23,314 bases of DNA. It comes from Saksenaea vasiformis B4078. Lineage: Eukaryota > Mucoromycota > Mucoromycetes > Mucorales > Saksenaeaceae. Where the stretch lies: positions 1 through 23,314 of the forward strand of contig JNDT01001145.1 in the NCBI GenBank assembly GCA_000697055.1, written 5' to 3'. Shown piece after piece: positions 1-11,325 of the stretch. Position numbers and translations under genes: made by a program. Position 1 is the first letter of the stretch, and the number at the start of each line of letters is the position of its first letter. A model generated the notes under the pieces. The model was not told the origin of the DNA. It made no database searches and saw only the letters and a list, made by a program, of their open reading frames with translations.

Positions 1-205
1 TACTCATGAGATCAAATGATGAAGGAATTGATGTCGTCAGAATACCTACCTGGTAACCTGGGTTTGGTCGATATCATGATTGGTTTGGCGAAAAAGAATC
101 TTTCTGATGACCTCATACCATCCTCATGAAAAGGAAATGATAATAAATCTCACCGCGGTCTTCTCGGCCAAGGCGAAGCTCTCGACTCCAGGTCCCGATC
201 CCTAG
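1..205. other. Left edge, no gene seen
   Basis: No open frame, tRNA-like or other RNA gene could be supported here. The stretch at about 150-205 is more GC-rich than its surroundings and abuts the left arm of the inverted repeat. It may be a remnant of something older, but I cannot name it. Confidence 0.3.
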
Positions 206-470
206 GCGGATGTCCAGAAGTTTTGTAGATATGAGATTGTTTTCCGAATCAAAAGATGACGAATAAATATACAACGTTTGAGCGGCCGCCGATGTTCGAA
301 GAAATATGATCGATTGAAATGATCGCCGCTGTACAATAGCATAAACGCTTCTAAAGAGGACGCACTCATTTTATTTAGAAGGGGCCGTTTGAAAGAGATG
401 ACGTGTGATGTGCGAACACGCAGCATTTACTAAACTTTCGGACGTTCCGATGAGACATGACCATCCTCCT
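206..470 (+). repeat. Left arm of a ~265 bp inverted repeat
   Basis: The reverse complement of this segment aligns without gaps to 1830-2093, with roughly 28 mismatches by hand count (about 89% identity). Similarity stops sharply at both ends: outside 206 and 2093 the flanks do not match, and I see no target-site duplication. An open frame of 74 codons crosses the arm on the minus strand. Its counterpart crosses the other arm, but the differences between the two change amino acids freely, so the frame is probably not under selection. The arm could be the terminal inverted repeat of a non-autonomous element or one half of a fold-back duplication. Confidence 0.85.
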
Positions 471-1829
471 AGTGATAGTTTGACAGATAGGAAATCCTTT
501 GAGACTCTTTCTTTATTGAGATGTAAAGTAAAGATGATTACATGTATTTATGCATCTGTCCTTATTATTGTTCTATTCATTCGGAGATTGTAATCGTGAC
601 CCTGGTCAGTAGATCTGTGTTCCTGAGATGGTCTTGACTTTGGATATAATGCCAGTATTTAGATGTGGATCTATGTCCTCATATATGACCTATATGACAA
701 TTACAGATATCTACCAGCATTATTTATACTGTTCAAATGCTTATTGAGTATCTTAGTAATCAAAAGACGCGTAAGCTCTGAGTAATCATCATTGTTGTAT
801 CATGTAGTCGTAAAGATTGAAATAAAAGTATAAAAAAACAAGAGATATAATGAAACTGAAGTATAGGGGAGTTTATTCTAGAATCAGAACCAGAGATCAA
901 GACTACACTGTTGTATGGGTAAGTTAATTGGGACAGTAAACAGATAGAATCCTTTGAGACTGTTGGATGTCTTTATTTCAGTTAGATTGTCTGCCTATTT
1001 ATATGATTCAGTCTTTTAGCAGAAATAAGAATTAGTGAACGTTCTTCTCAGTATTAGGTGTGGATTATAGAATGGATCAATTACTGTAATGACACAGTGC
1101 TACCTTGTTGTACTGAACTCGGTGATAAGTCTAAGTTATAGATGATAAGGTTCAGTTGGTGTTCCAATAGAGAAGTTCACTGTATATGGAAACACGATTA
1201 ATCCCCGATCTTTCTTGTTATGGAACACAATTCTATAGGATGGGCATTATGACGGTCAACATATACCACATACACTAGGTGGTGATATTTATATAGCACT
1301 GGATTGCGTCAGTAACGGAGTTCCTGAGTTAGTTCAGATATATTTAATTAAACATCTGCTTATAATCGCACTAGACCATTTGATATAGCTGGATATTACA
1401 ATCATGGATCGATGATGATCCATGATTATTAATGTCAAGTTGGAGAGCTGTCATCTAGCTGAGTCTGAATAACAATCCCATTGTTCAGGGACAGAGACGT
1501 CTGACTAATCACTGTGTCTATGCTAAGATCGTAATCATCGTAATTGTCTTGTCGCACTAATCAAAAGATAAGAGATGTTGGAGGGTACCTTAAGATCATG
1601 ACAGAATCCTATTATCTTCAGATTGTAGCTATCCATTGTTAGAATAGATCAGGTTTATCTGTGGATGAAGTGCCGATGGTATGAGAAACTCAATAAAGAT
1701 CGTTTAGACTTAGTGGATGAAATATGTGTAATGATAATGATATGTCAAATATGACAACAGTACATCGAATTTCACTGCCAAATTATTTACCAGCGCAAAT
1801 ATTATCTTCAAGCATGGATATGTCAAAAG
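471..1829. other. Spacer between the inverted-repeat arms
   Basis: This is AT-rich sequence with no credible coding frame on either strand and no recognisable transposase. Two loosely similar patches, near 483-520 and 942-980, share a short core ending in cctttgagact, but the match is too short to call a repeat. A perfect short palindrome lies at 1400-1427. If the flanking arms are terminal repeats, this is the internal part of a non-autonomous element. Confidence 0.4.
1400..1427. repeat. Perfect 11-bp palindrome with 6-nt loop
   Basis: The stem aatcatggatc is followed by the loop gatgat and the exact complementary stem gatccatgatt. Pairing ends after 11 bp on both sides. It could form a hairpin in DNA or RNA. 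It is isolated, has no U-tract and no gene next to it, and its function is unknown. Confidence 0.8.
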
Positions 1830-2093
1830 GAGGATGGTTGTGTCTCATTGGAACATTCAAAAGTTTAGTAAATGCTGCGTGTTCATACATCACATGTCAT
1901 TTCTTTCAAACGACCCCTTCTAAATAAAATGAGTACATCCTCTTTAGAAGCGTTTATGCTATCATACAGTGGCAATCATTTCAATCAATCATATTTTTTA
2001 GAACATCAGCGGCTGCTCAAACGTTGCATATTTATTCATCATCTTTTGATTCGGAAAACGATCTCATATCTACAAACCTTCAGGACATCTGCC
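1830..2093 (-). repeat. Right arm of the ~265 bp inverted repeat
   Basis: This is the inverted copy of 206-470. Compared with the left arm, about 21 differences are C-to-T or G-to-A in this copy, about 4 go the other way, and only about 3 are transversions. Roughly half of the C/G losses are at CpG sites of the left copy. This is the pattern expected from cytosine deamination of a methylated or RIP-like-mutated repeat. Counts were made by eye. Confidence 0.85.
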
Positions 2094-3540
2094 AAAGATG
2101 AAATATAGCATCATGAGAGTGGAAAAAAATATGAAGTTTTCATTGTATTGCTCAAGGTTGTTTCATGCAAAATTATGTCTGGATAAATTACGGCAACATT
2201 TTTCAGTATGGTGCTTTTGAGCAAAAGTGAAAGATTCAGGTATGTTGGATACACTTGAGCTATTGCGATGAATAAAGAGAGTCATTCCTTTGTTTTGTCT
2301 TTTGGTTATTGTTTGGATCGGATAATTGACTAGATCCACCGGGATCATATAATTATGAGAAATATATAATGCTGGATGTGATATCCACCATCTGAACAGT
2401 AGATAGATGGATTAACAGATGTTGATATTGCATGGTCGATGCTGATAACTATGGTAATTGCTAGCTACAACTGTATTTGACAAGTAACGACTCAATCAAT
2501 CATTTTTCAAATGCGTACGTTAATAGTTCTAGAAAAAGGAGCCAGCATGAATAAAAAGGTGGTAATTTGTATTTACCAATTCAAGCCTTATTTGATGACT
2601 AGAAACATTTCTCTCTAATGCTCATGATCCTATTCATTGATTATTTGAGAGAAATATTCTACCTCCCCGGTAAATCTATCCTATGGTCCAGCATAATGCC
2701 ATGTATGGGCTATGGAGGGGCTATAAGTAACAGTGAGCACAGTTTACGTAACATTCTGAAAAATTATTACTATCGACAGTTTTACCTTACTTATTTTCGA
2801 GAGATTAATACTCAGAAGACTTGTTGTCTAACTTACATATAGCATCAGGTGCTTCAAGTTTGGGGTTCCTATCAACGACAAGGGAATCACATCCTGTATA
2901 TAGTAATCATTTCTATTACAACCTACCAGCACAGGAATCAGTCTATTTATTTACTTCAACAAGTTGGACAAACAGAAGGCGCGAAGTAAAATCCTCAGAC
3001 GTACAAAGGCAAAACTCTAGAGAGAGTGGTGCTGGTAGGACAACAATAGCTGCGATGTAGGTAAAACAGTAAGACATCTTTATTTCCTGTCTACCGTTCC
3101 AAGCCCTTACGTTACTTTCTCTATTAGGAAAATATCATTAGGTTCATGGTGATAAAACATTGATCGTGGACTGTTCACAGTCATAGGAGTAGGTTAAGGA
3201 ATAGGTTAAGGAGCGAATTGTACGATACTCAAGTAACACACAATATTTCGGTCTCACATGGCTTAACGAAAAGAGCGAGAAACCGATGAAAAGGAAGGCG
3301 GCTTACTCCTTCCTTAGTGGTCGATGGTCTGCTGATAGGGTACGCGCACTTGTACAACCAGCCATTTGCATCAAGTTGGCTCTTTGTTTGTTTTATGGTG
3401 TGGCAAACGTTTGTTGCTGAAATTGGAATGATATATGCACAGTTAGATTCCTCCACCTTCCTCACGTTTCCCCTTTCTTCCTCTCTTCTACATATAAATG
3501 ATGAGGAAACTTTGAAAGCGTTTCCCTTTACTTTCATCCA
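2094..3540. other. AT-rich gene-poor stretch
   Basis: There are several short open frames on both strands (for example 2618-2842, 2821-3060, 3229-3630 and 3317-3643), but none has protein-like composition, a good start context or splice signals that I would trust. The last 100 bp are pyrimidine-rich and carry a TATA-like tacatataaa around 3489-3498, about 45 bp before the ATG at 3541. That would suit a promoter for the frame that follows. Confidence 0.35.
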
Positions 3541-4014
3541 ATGCATTCTTATAATGATCCCTTGCTTCCTTGCTACAATGAAACCGAAATACTTTATTCC
3601 ACTCAAGTTTGGATGGCTGTACCTTCTCAATCGCCAACTCTAGCCGATTTGACCGATTTGACCGACGTACAACCCAACAATAATCAAGACCACGCGCGGA
3701 CGATAGGATGCTATAGCGTTTCCCGATATCGATGTACAGAACTATTTTCTTCCAGATTATTGTTCGCCATATTCGTATCCATCATCAGTATTACCACCGG
3801 TCTTATCGTAGTGAGCGTTTAGCTTGCTTGGACCATGCATCTTCCCGTACACGCTCATCAATTGAAAAATCACCTCCATCATATTCCGAATGAACGTTTG
3901 GAGATAGTTTCTCTTTCCTCCTTTTTATTGCATGGATGCTTTGCGTATGTTACACGTTATGTTCTACCTCTCACCGTGCCATTAGACAGACGTATTCATA
4001 CGCTCGATAAATAA
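3541..4014 (+). CDS. Possible small single-pass membrane protein (uncertain, one in-frame TAG)
   Basis: I do not recognise this protein. The first frame (3541-3822) has an ATG in good context and starts MHSYNDPLLPCYNETE. It carries a run of short repeats (DLTDLTD, from a 9-bp DNA repeat near 3646-3668) and ends with a hydrophobic helix, LLFAIFVSIISITTGLIVV, like a tail anchor or signal anchor. A TAG at 3820-3822 ends it, but the same frame then stays open to a TAA at 4012-4014 (about 63 more codons, including MHLPVHAHQLKNH and SSFLLHGCFAYVTRY). A GTGAGC at 3811 could be a donor: splicing to about 3904 would remove the stop and keep the frame. An AATAAA follows directly at the final stop. It may be a short protein, a spliced longer one, or chance. 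Confidence 0.4.
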
Positions 4015-4244
4015 AAAAAGGCTGAGGTGACAGCTGTGTAAAACTGACACGAAAGTGAGACACCTCTTCATGTTAAGGACAAATCCAGCGAGCGGCCTAG
4101 CCTTTTGCAGTGCGTCATATGTATCTCACTTCCACTGTTCGAATTCAACCTCTACTACTGCAAAACTTCCGCGGATATACCACTGCTTTCTACGGGATTA
4201 CAATTTATTCAGTATTTGTGAATGACATCAAGGAGTTCTGAATC

Positions 4245-6504
<2,260 letters not shown>

Positions 6505-7380
6505 GGTCGAACCTGGGTTATGCGGTGAAAAGGAGAGAGAAGGCTGCACTAGGTCCGAACTTACATGTTTTATTTTCCCCTGTGTCACCCGTCGTGTCAC
6601 CCGGCGCCATCGGAATTGAAAAGCGGTTCTCATTTTTTTTTTTTTTTTGCACAACTTTCCGTACAACGCGCTGAGCAAATGTTCTCTGCTGTAAACTAAA
6701 TCAAACTACACTTATACGGCGTTTGCTTATTGAAACTGAACTAATTTACTTTCTTGCCATTGACCTGGTAACAGCCGCAAGAGACTGATTATCTTGAAAT
6801 CCAATTTTTGATCAAATGATGGTCCGCGCTATTCGTATCTGTATCCACAGAACCCTCATAATAGCTTGTGCAACAAAAACCATACAAAAACGTGCGTTCA
6901 GACAGATGGATAGAATTGCCGCGTGCCATTAACGCATGCCAAGCACTTACCACTGCCTGTACAGTTATCTCATTTTACCGCCCGTCAATTCATCGCAGAA
7001 TATTCATATATGAAAATAATCACTTAAAATACTTTACCGTATTTTATTGTCTTTACTGCTACTGATTGTGTCTGATGAATAAGTCTGATTTACTTTGCCA
7101 TGATCTGCGAAATGATACAACAGTAGCTTGACAATGTGGTGCGAAATAGGTGCACACTTGTTAAGACGGAGAAAAAAAGAATGCATACGCTTGCTGTGGC
7201 GTCCCTGAAATCACTGCTGCTTTGGTATGCACCCTAAAAAGAAGTGGCAAAACGAGCGACCAAAATAGAAATTGTTACCTTCTTGTCGATTGTTTATGAT
7301 TGCCTTTTTAGTCCACGACTATAAGAGAGAAAGTCATCCATGGCTTTGATCATTATCCGTTTTTTCATCCTTTCTCTCTC
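6505..7380. promoter_or_regulatory. Divergent intergenic region (GH47 / CRIB-like gene)
   Basis: The two flanking genes are transcribed away from each other. There is a 17-19 nt T run near 6630-6648. Near the right gene, TATAAG at 7320-7325 is followed by a CT-rich tract ending at the ATG of 7381, which fits a fungal core promoter. An ATG at 7340 in another frame opens a short hydrophobic peptide overlapping the gene start; it lies so close to the TATA-like box that it is probably upstream of, or at, the transcription start. No RNA gene was seen. Confidence 0.45.
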
Positions 7381-8019
7381 ATGGGTAGTACCGTTTCTAA
7401 AGCAAAGAAGATCTCTTCAGCCGTAACAACAGCTGCAAAGTATTCAGCGAACAAAGGTTATCGCAGAAATAACGTCATGGTTGACTGCGATCCCCGAAGC
7501 AATAAAGCCAATGGGTACTCCTCTCGACATAAGAAAAAGGTAGCACGGCATGTTGGTAGCACAGCGGTAAAACGAAAACCAAGATACAAGAAGGTGACCA
7601 AGAGCATTATTGGCAGACCTACAAACTTCAAGGTACTTAGATTGAATTCAACGTAGACTGTTCTGATGGAATATGACTATGATGTAGCATACGGGCCACC
7701 TAGGTGCCGGCGAAACTCGATTAGGTCAAACAGACGTAAGTACTCTTACTGTGTTGACAGGATAGGGTTATCTCACACGTACTCTGGATCAAAGGCTCAA
7801 TCACTATCATTACAAATGCTTGACATCGCGGCTCACATAAATTCCCCTGAGGACCGGTTAGCGTTGACACCCTCGCCAACCAGCAGGACACCGCCCCGGC
7901 ATTCCATTCGGAAACGTCAGGTACCGCAAAGAAAACCGGTCGCACACTCCAATCTTGCTTTGGTGAATGCCCTTCTGAAAGAGCCAGCGACCATCCGATC
8001 TGCAAGAGCTCGTCCATAG
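7381..8019 (+). CDS. Small basic protein with myristoylation-type N-terminus and partial CRIB motif
   Basis: Exon 1 (7381-7632) encodes a lysine/arginine-rich protein starting MGSTVSK, which fits an N-myristoylation signal plus a basic membrane-binding patch. It ends in KSIIGRPTNFK, matching the first half of the CRIB (Cdc42/Rac-binding) motif as seen in small CDC42-effector proteins. It runs straight into a GTACTT donor at 7633. The second half of CRIB (H-x-x-H-[VI]-G) is not found cleanly. The best continuation is the frame ending at 8019, which holds HTYSGSKAQSLSLQMLDIAA and a basic Ser/Thr/Pro-rich tail. Joining 7632 to 7741 (acceptor gtaag) keeps the frame and gives 176 aa, but other acceptors are possible and the true intron is unsettled. 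If spliced as supposed, it would be a membrane-tethered Rho-GTPase effector. A lost or shifted acceptor (pseudogene) cannot be excluded. Confidence 0.55.
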
Positions 8020-8819
8020 ATCTTTGTCTATTGTAAATTGTATGACTTTAGTCTTGTATTGTGTATATTCTATTTTGAGCATTGATTTATTCCGCTATTA
8101 AAATACTGGCTGGCTGGCTATGAGTACTCCAATGCTTTGAATGCAAATAGCAGAAGATCTGCAAATTTATAATTGCTTTATAATCTTGGCTGTTCGTAAC
8201 TCAAAGGTAGGAAACCCGCACTTGCATTTGATGCTACTTTCGCGCTTTGAAACTTGATACAGCAGATAAGCGAAAGTGACACATGGCTGATGGCACGTTC
8301 TGTCACGGCGACGTTCCATTGTGATCGCTATGAATATAGTTGCATGTGAACACTTCCGGGCTTCTGTTGAATCATTGTGAGGTTGGATCCGTCGTTTTGC
8401 TCCGTGTTGTAGGACATGATGTTATCACTACACGATAATCCTCGAAAACATTAGAGCAGCAACTTGACACAACAATTTCATTGTAAACTGCCTTAACCTT
8501 TTCCTCATGGTTCCCTATCTATCGTAATGCGATCTGACTCTCCTCTCCCCCTCTTCTGTTCTCCCCTTATTATCTTTCATCCTTTTTTCTTTTGCTTGGG
8601 CGTAGAACATGTGCTGATGTAGTTGGGAATTTAGTTCCATCTCTCACGTTCAAACACGATCAAAGAGCCAGCGGAGAAGGTGTTTGATACATGAACTGCG
8701 AAATGTGTCTTGTAACCCAGGGTTCTCAGTATCATTAGCAATTGGTCTACAATCGAACATCAAATCCTTAGAATTGCAAAGCATACGTATCCTCGGTTAT
8801 ATATGCAACCTGTATCAGC
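8020..8819. other. Intergenic, 5' region of the bZIP gene
   Basis: No coding frame of interest. The left part is the presumed 3' end of the CRIB-like gene (AT-rich, attaaaa near 8098). A CT-rich tract at about 8535-8595 resembles fungal pyrimidine-rich promoter DNA and may belong to the bZIP gene. No tRNA was seen. Confidence 0.35.
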
Positions 8820-8926
8820 ATGAACAGAGCCAGTAATAATGGCGCTACTCTTGCTCCTTGTTCTTTTTAGGATGTGTAAAAATGGAAAGAACTATTTTGC
8901 ATGGATATATCCAGATTTATAAATGA
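8820..8926 (+). promoter_or_regulatory. Cluster of three mini-ORFs at the bZIP start
   Basis: Three short ATG-initiated frames stand before or across the first bZIP ATG (8901): 8820-8870 (16 codons, same frame as the bZIP gene but closed by TAG), 8872-8922 (16 codons) and 8882-8926 (14 codons). The last two overlap the 8901 ATG in the other two frames. If they are in the mRNA they would limit initiation at 8901, as known for upstream ORFs of fungal bZIP genes such as GCN4/cpc-1. A TATA-like tttataaa at 8916-8923 is an alternative reading: transcription could start after it and translation at 8973 or 8991. Confidence 0.4.
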
Positions 8927-9800
8927 CCTTTTTTCAATAGAATGGCGTGTTTTGCAACACTTGTCATTTACAATGTGTTCCCACCCAAAGCCAATGGCTA
9001 TTTCCACCATAACTTCGCAAACAATTGACTCTCCTGTCAAGTCGTTTGAAGTCGCCCCATCCTTAATTAGCTCGTCCTCTCCTTCCAGTATCTCTCCAAA
9101 TTCGGCTTCGCCTTATGCATCGCCTGCAACGTCGTCATCCAGCCCAAACTCCCCGGAACGATCAAACCCTTTTTATCGTCACAGGTGTACGAGTGAAGAG
9201 ACTGTTCGTGCTCCGGTCACGCCTGCTACGTCTCTGTCTTGTCCAATTCAGCAACAGTTGGGACGTGCCACTCATCCCAGCTCCTACTATCCGCAGAAAC
9301 ATACAGGTGCAAAAGCGGCTAGTCCTATTTCGTTGGATGAACGTCGTCAACGTAACAAATCGGCCTCTGCAAAATATCGCGCCAAAAAGAACCAAAAATA
9401 TATTGAAATGCGCACACTTATCGCATCGCTGACAAAAGAAAACGAGCTTCTGATGCATCAGTTGGAAACGTTGCGATCGGAAAATGCTCAGCTTAAAGTA
9501 ACATGCGATAGATTGCGGGGCAAAATGCTTGCAGAAAAAATGCTAAAACGTTTCCTTGGTAATGGAAAAGCCATCGCCATGGATAAAGAAGGAAGCCCTG
9601 AAACTGGGAAAACAAGACGCCTCCTTCATTATCAAGATGAAAAGTTCTATGATCAGCAAACGTTGCATGTTTTTGAAAGTGATACGGATGATGTCTTGGA
9701 CGATATCAATTGCAAACAGCAGCAGGGAGAGTGGCTCATAAAAAATATAGACATGCGATACAAGATCGATTCAGACGGCAAACCGCCCGAGAATATGTAG
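8901..9800 (+). CDS. bZIP transcription factor
   Basis: A nuclear DNA-binding protein of up to 299 aa in a single exon. The basic region lies at about 148-165 (RRQRNKSASAKYRAKKNQ, with the N-x7-R signature N152 to R160). It is followed by a zipper with heptad residues M170, L177, L184, L191 and L198 and Asn at 181 and 195. The basic region resembles that of the Cys-3/MetR/Met28 and related Zip1-type fungal regulators, but the target genes cannot be told from the sequence. The N-terminal half is rich in Ser and Pro (about residues 50-90), as in activation domains. The C-terminal tail is acidic (SDTDDVLDDI). The start is uncertain: 8901 gives the longest frame, while 8973 (MCSHPKPM) and 8991 are plausible because of the TATA-like box and mini-ORFs just upstream. 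Confidence 0.9.
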   Translation: MDISRFINDLFSIEWRVLQHLSFTMCSHPKPMAISTITSQTIDSPVKSFEVAPSLISSSSPSSISPNSASPYASPATSSSSPNSPERSNPFYRHRCTSEETVRAPVTPATSLSCPIQQQLGRATHPSSYYPQKHTGAKAASPISLDERRQRNKSASAKYRAKKNQKYIEMRTLIASLTKENELLMHQLETLRSENAQLKVTCDRLRGKMLAEKMLKRFLGNGKAIAMDKEGSPETGKTRRLLHYQDEKFYDQQTLHVFESDTDDVLDDINCKQQQGEWLIKNIDMRYKIDSDGKPPENM

Positions 9801-10703
9801 TCCGTGTTTTTGCACATTGCCATTTTACCACCATTTTGTTTACTAGCCTCGGAAGTTTATAAATGTTATTGGTAGCTCAGAACATTGTAGCCATCGTCTC
9901 TGCAATTTCAAGACAGTGCTTACGTTAAGGCGTCAAACAGCGTTATCAAATAAATGTCATCGTCTGACGAAGTTTTGCTGCTCTCTTCTATAAATAAGAA
10001 GTACGTCTTAACAATAGTAAATGCACAGCCGCATGAACTTCCTCGAACTAATGCAAGCAGTAATGGCATCTAGTAACTGAAGGAAGATTGCCTATCGACT
10101 TTGATCAAAGACGTCCTGCATAACAGCGTCCGTGCGTTGATGATGTATGATCATGAACCGAGGGGCATCCTGACACCATATCAAGTCTCGCTGATATGAA
10201 TTTGCGACCAGCAAAAGCAACCATCGCACCGTATCCTTATCCTAACCCAAAGTAACATTTATACGTGTTCTATTGAAAACAGGACAAGAAGAACACAGTA
10301 ATGCACGTTAAGTATCCCTAGGTCGGTCTAATTGGAAAGGAACTACAGGAAACTGGGTTGTGGAGTGCTTTTTTTTTTCAGAGAACCCATGCGCAATGAT
10401 TTATGACAGACACCATGGTTAAACTTGTATGCATAGGAAAAATCTAGTAAAAGCCTCCATTTGCACGTTAACATTTCGGATTACTGCCAGCGATTCCATC
10501 TCTCGACAATCAATGAAACACGCGGTACCAATCAGGACTGTTACATATATTAGTAGCGTTGTAGTCCAATTAATTGACGTAAGACCACCACTGCGCCAGT
10601 TTATACCCATGGTTCAACGCAACACTGTATTGTTTGTGATCTTCATTGTCCATGTTTCACAGCTGCCGATTTGTACATCCATAACCAAAGCTAAAATTGT
10701 TAA
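9801..10703. other. Intergenic, no supported gene
   Basis: Short frames occur on both strands at 10419-10734, including a hydrophobic stretch after the ATG at 10609 that looks like a signal peptide (VLFVIFIVHVSQ). No consistent gene could be built. A strong acceptor-like tract (T-run then cag) sits at about 10370-10381, so this stretch may hold 5' exons of the frame at 10704-11060. Confidence 0.3.
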
Positions 10704-11060
10704 AGGTTTAGCGCCCCGGACGTGCCTGAGATAGTGATCCGGAAATTCCTCCGAACGGCCGCACACAACATTTTTGGGCAGCTCAACCGCAAGAAGTCAA
10801 AGCTAATGCTTAAAACGCATGATCATAACGATGGATTGCTTCCAAATATATTCAGTAGTGAGAGGAAGCATACGCGATTGCGAATATCAAGGAGAGTAAG
10901 CGATTCAGGAACAGTTGGTGGTTCAACGCAAAAAAGACAGCTGAAGACGAATAAATATGTGCCAATTGTTACCTTTATGAGCAACGAAAAGTACGATATG
11001 ATCTCATCGGGTTTTTACCACGATCTGGATTACGAGCGGCGTATAGGCCTCGGAATGTAA
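10704..11060 (+). CDS. Unidentified reading frame, probably a 3' exon
   Basis: I do not recognise this protein. The frame is open from 10704 to the TAA ending at 11060 (118 codons), has no ATG before 10807, and has an acceptor-like AG (gtttag) at its left end, so it is more likely a last exon than a complete gene. The product is basic and protein-like, with stretches such as VPEIVIRKFLRTAAHNIFGQ and a C-terminus ending DLDYERRIGLGM. I could not join it with matching phase to any upstream exon between 10380 and 10700. It may be a real gene with an unrecognised first exon, or a decayed one. Confidence 0.35.
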   Translation, partial: RFSAPDVPEIVIRKFLRTAAHNIFGQLNRKKSKLMLKTHDHNDGLLPNIFSSERKHTRLRISRRVSDSGTVGGSTQKRQLKTNKYVPIVTFMSNEKYDMISSGFYHDLDYERRIGLGM

Positions 11061-11325
11061 TGATCAGGCAGCATATACTAATACAGTTTGACAATCTAGC
11101 CTCCTTTCAGAGTGAACGCAGGCGTCAATGAAAGTAGTAAAGCATGATATCCAGTGTATGTGTTGATTGCCTTGGGTGTAGTGCACAATTTACAGAGGGG
11201 AAATTAAGCTGACTCTGAAGGCAAATCCTTTCGACCCGGAGAATCTTTGCTCGTGACTGACTTTTTCGAGTGGTAAAAAGTTCCTTCAAAAAAATTTCTC
11301 CATCTTACGGTTGATCATAGAGAAC

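Noticed and set aside
159..169. tcttctcggcc, reminiscent of the 5' end of U2 snRNA
   Set aside because: Only 11 nt match and the following sequence does not resemble the branch-site recognition region; treated as chance.
202..426. Minus-strand 74-codon frame in the left repeat arm, with a counterpart at 1872-2108
   Set aside because: The two copies differ mainly at amino-acid-changing CpG transitions, so there is no sign of selection for protein.
3229..3643. Overlapping 133- and 108-codon frames on opposite strands
   Set aside because: Neither has motifs, good start context or splice support; they mirror each other and lie in a probable promoter region.
7340..7426. Hydrophobic mini-ORF starting at ATG 7340
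   Set aside because: It lies only about 15-20 bp after the TATA-like box, so it is probably not in the mRNA; its only interest is as a possible upstream ORF.
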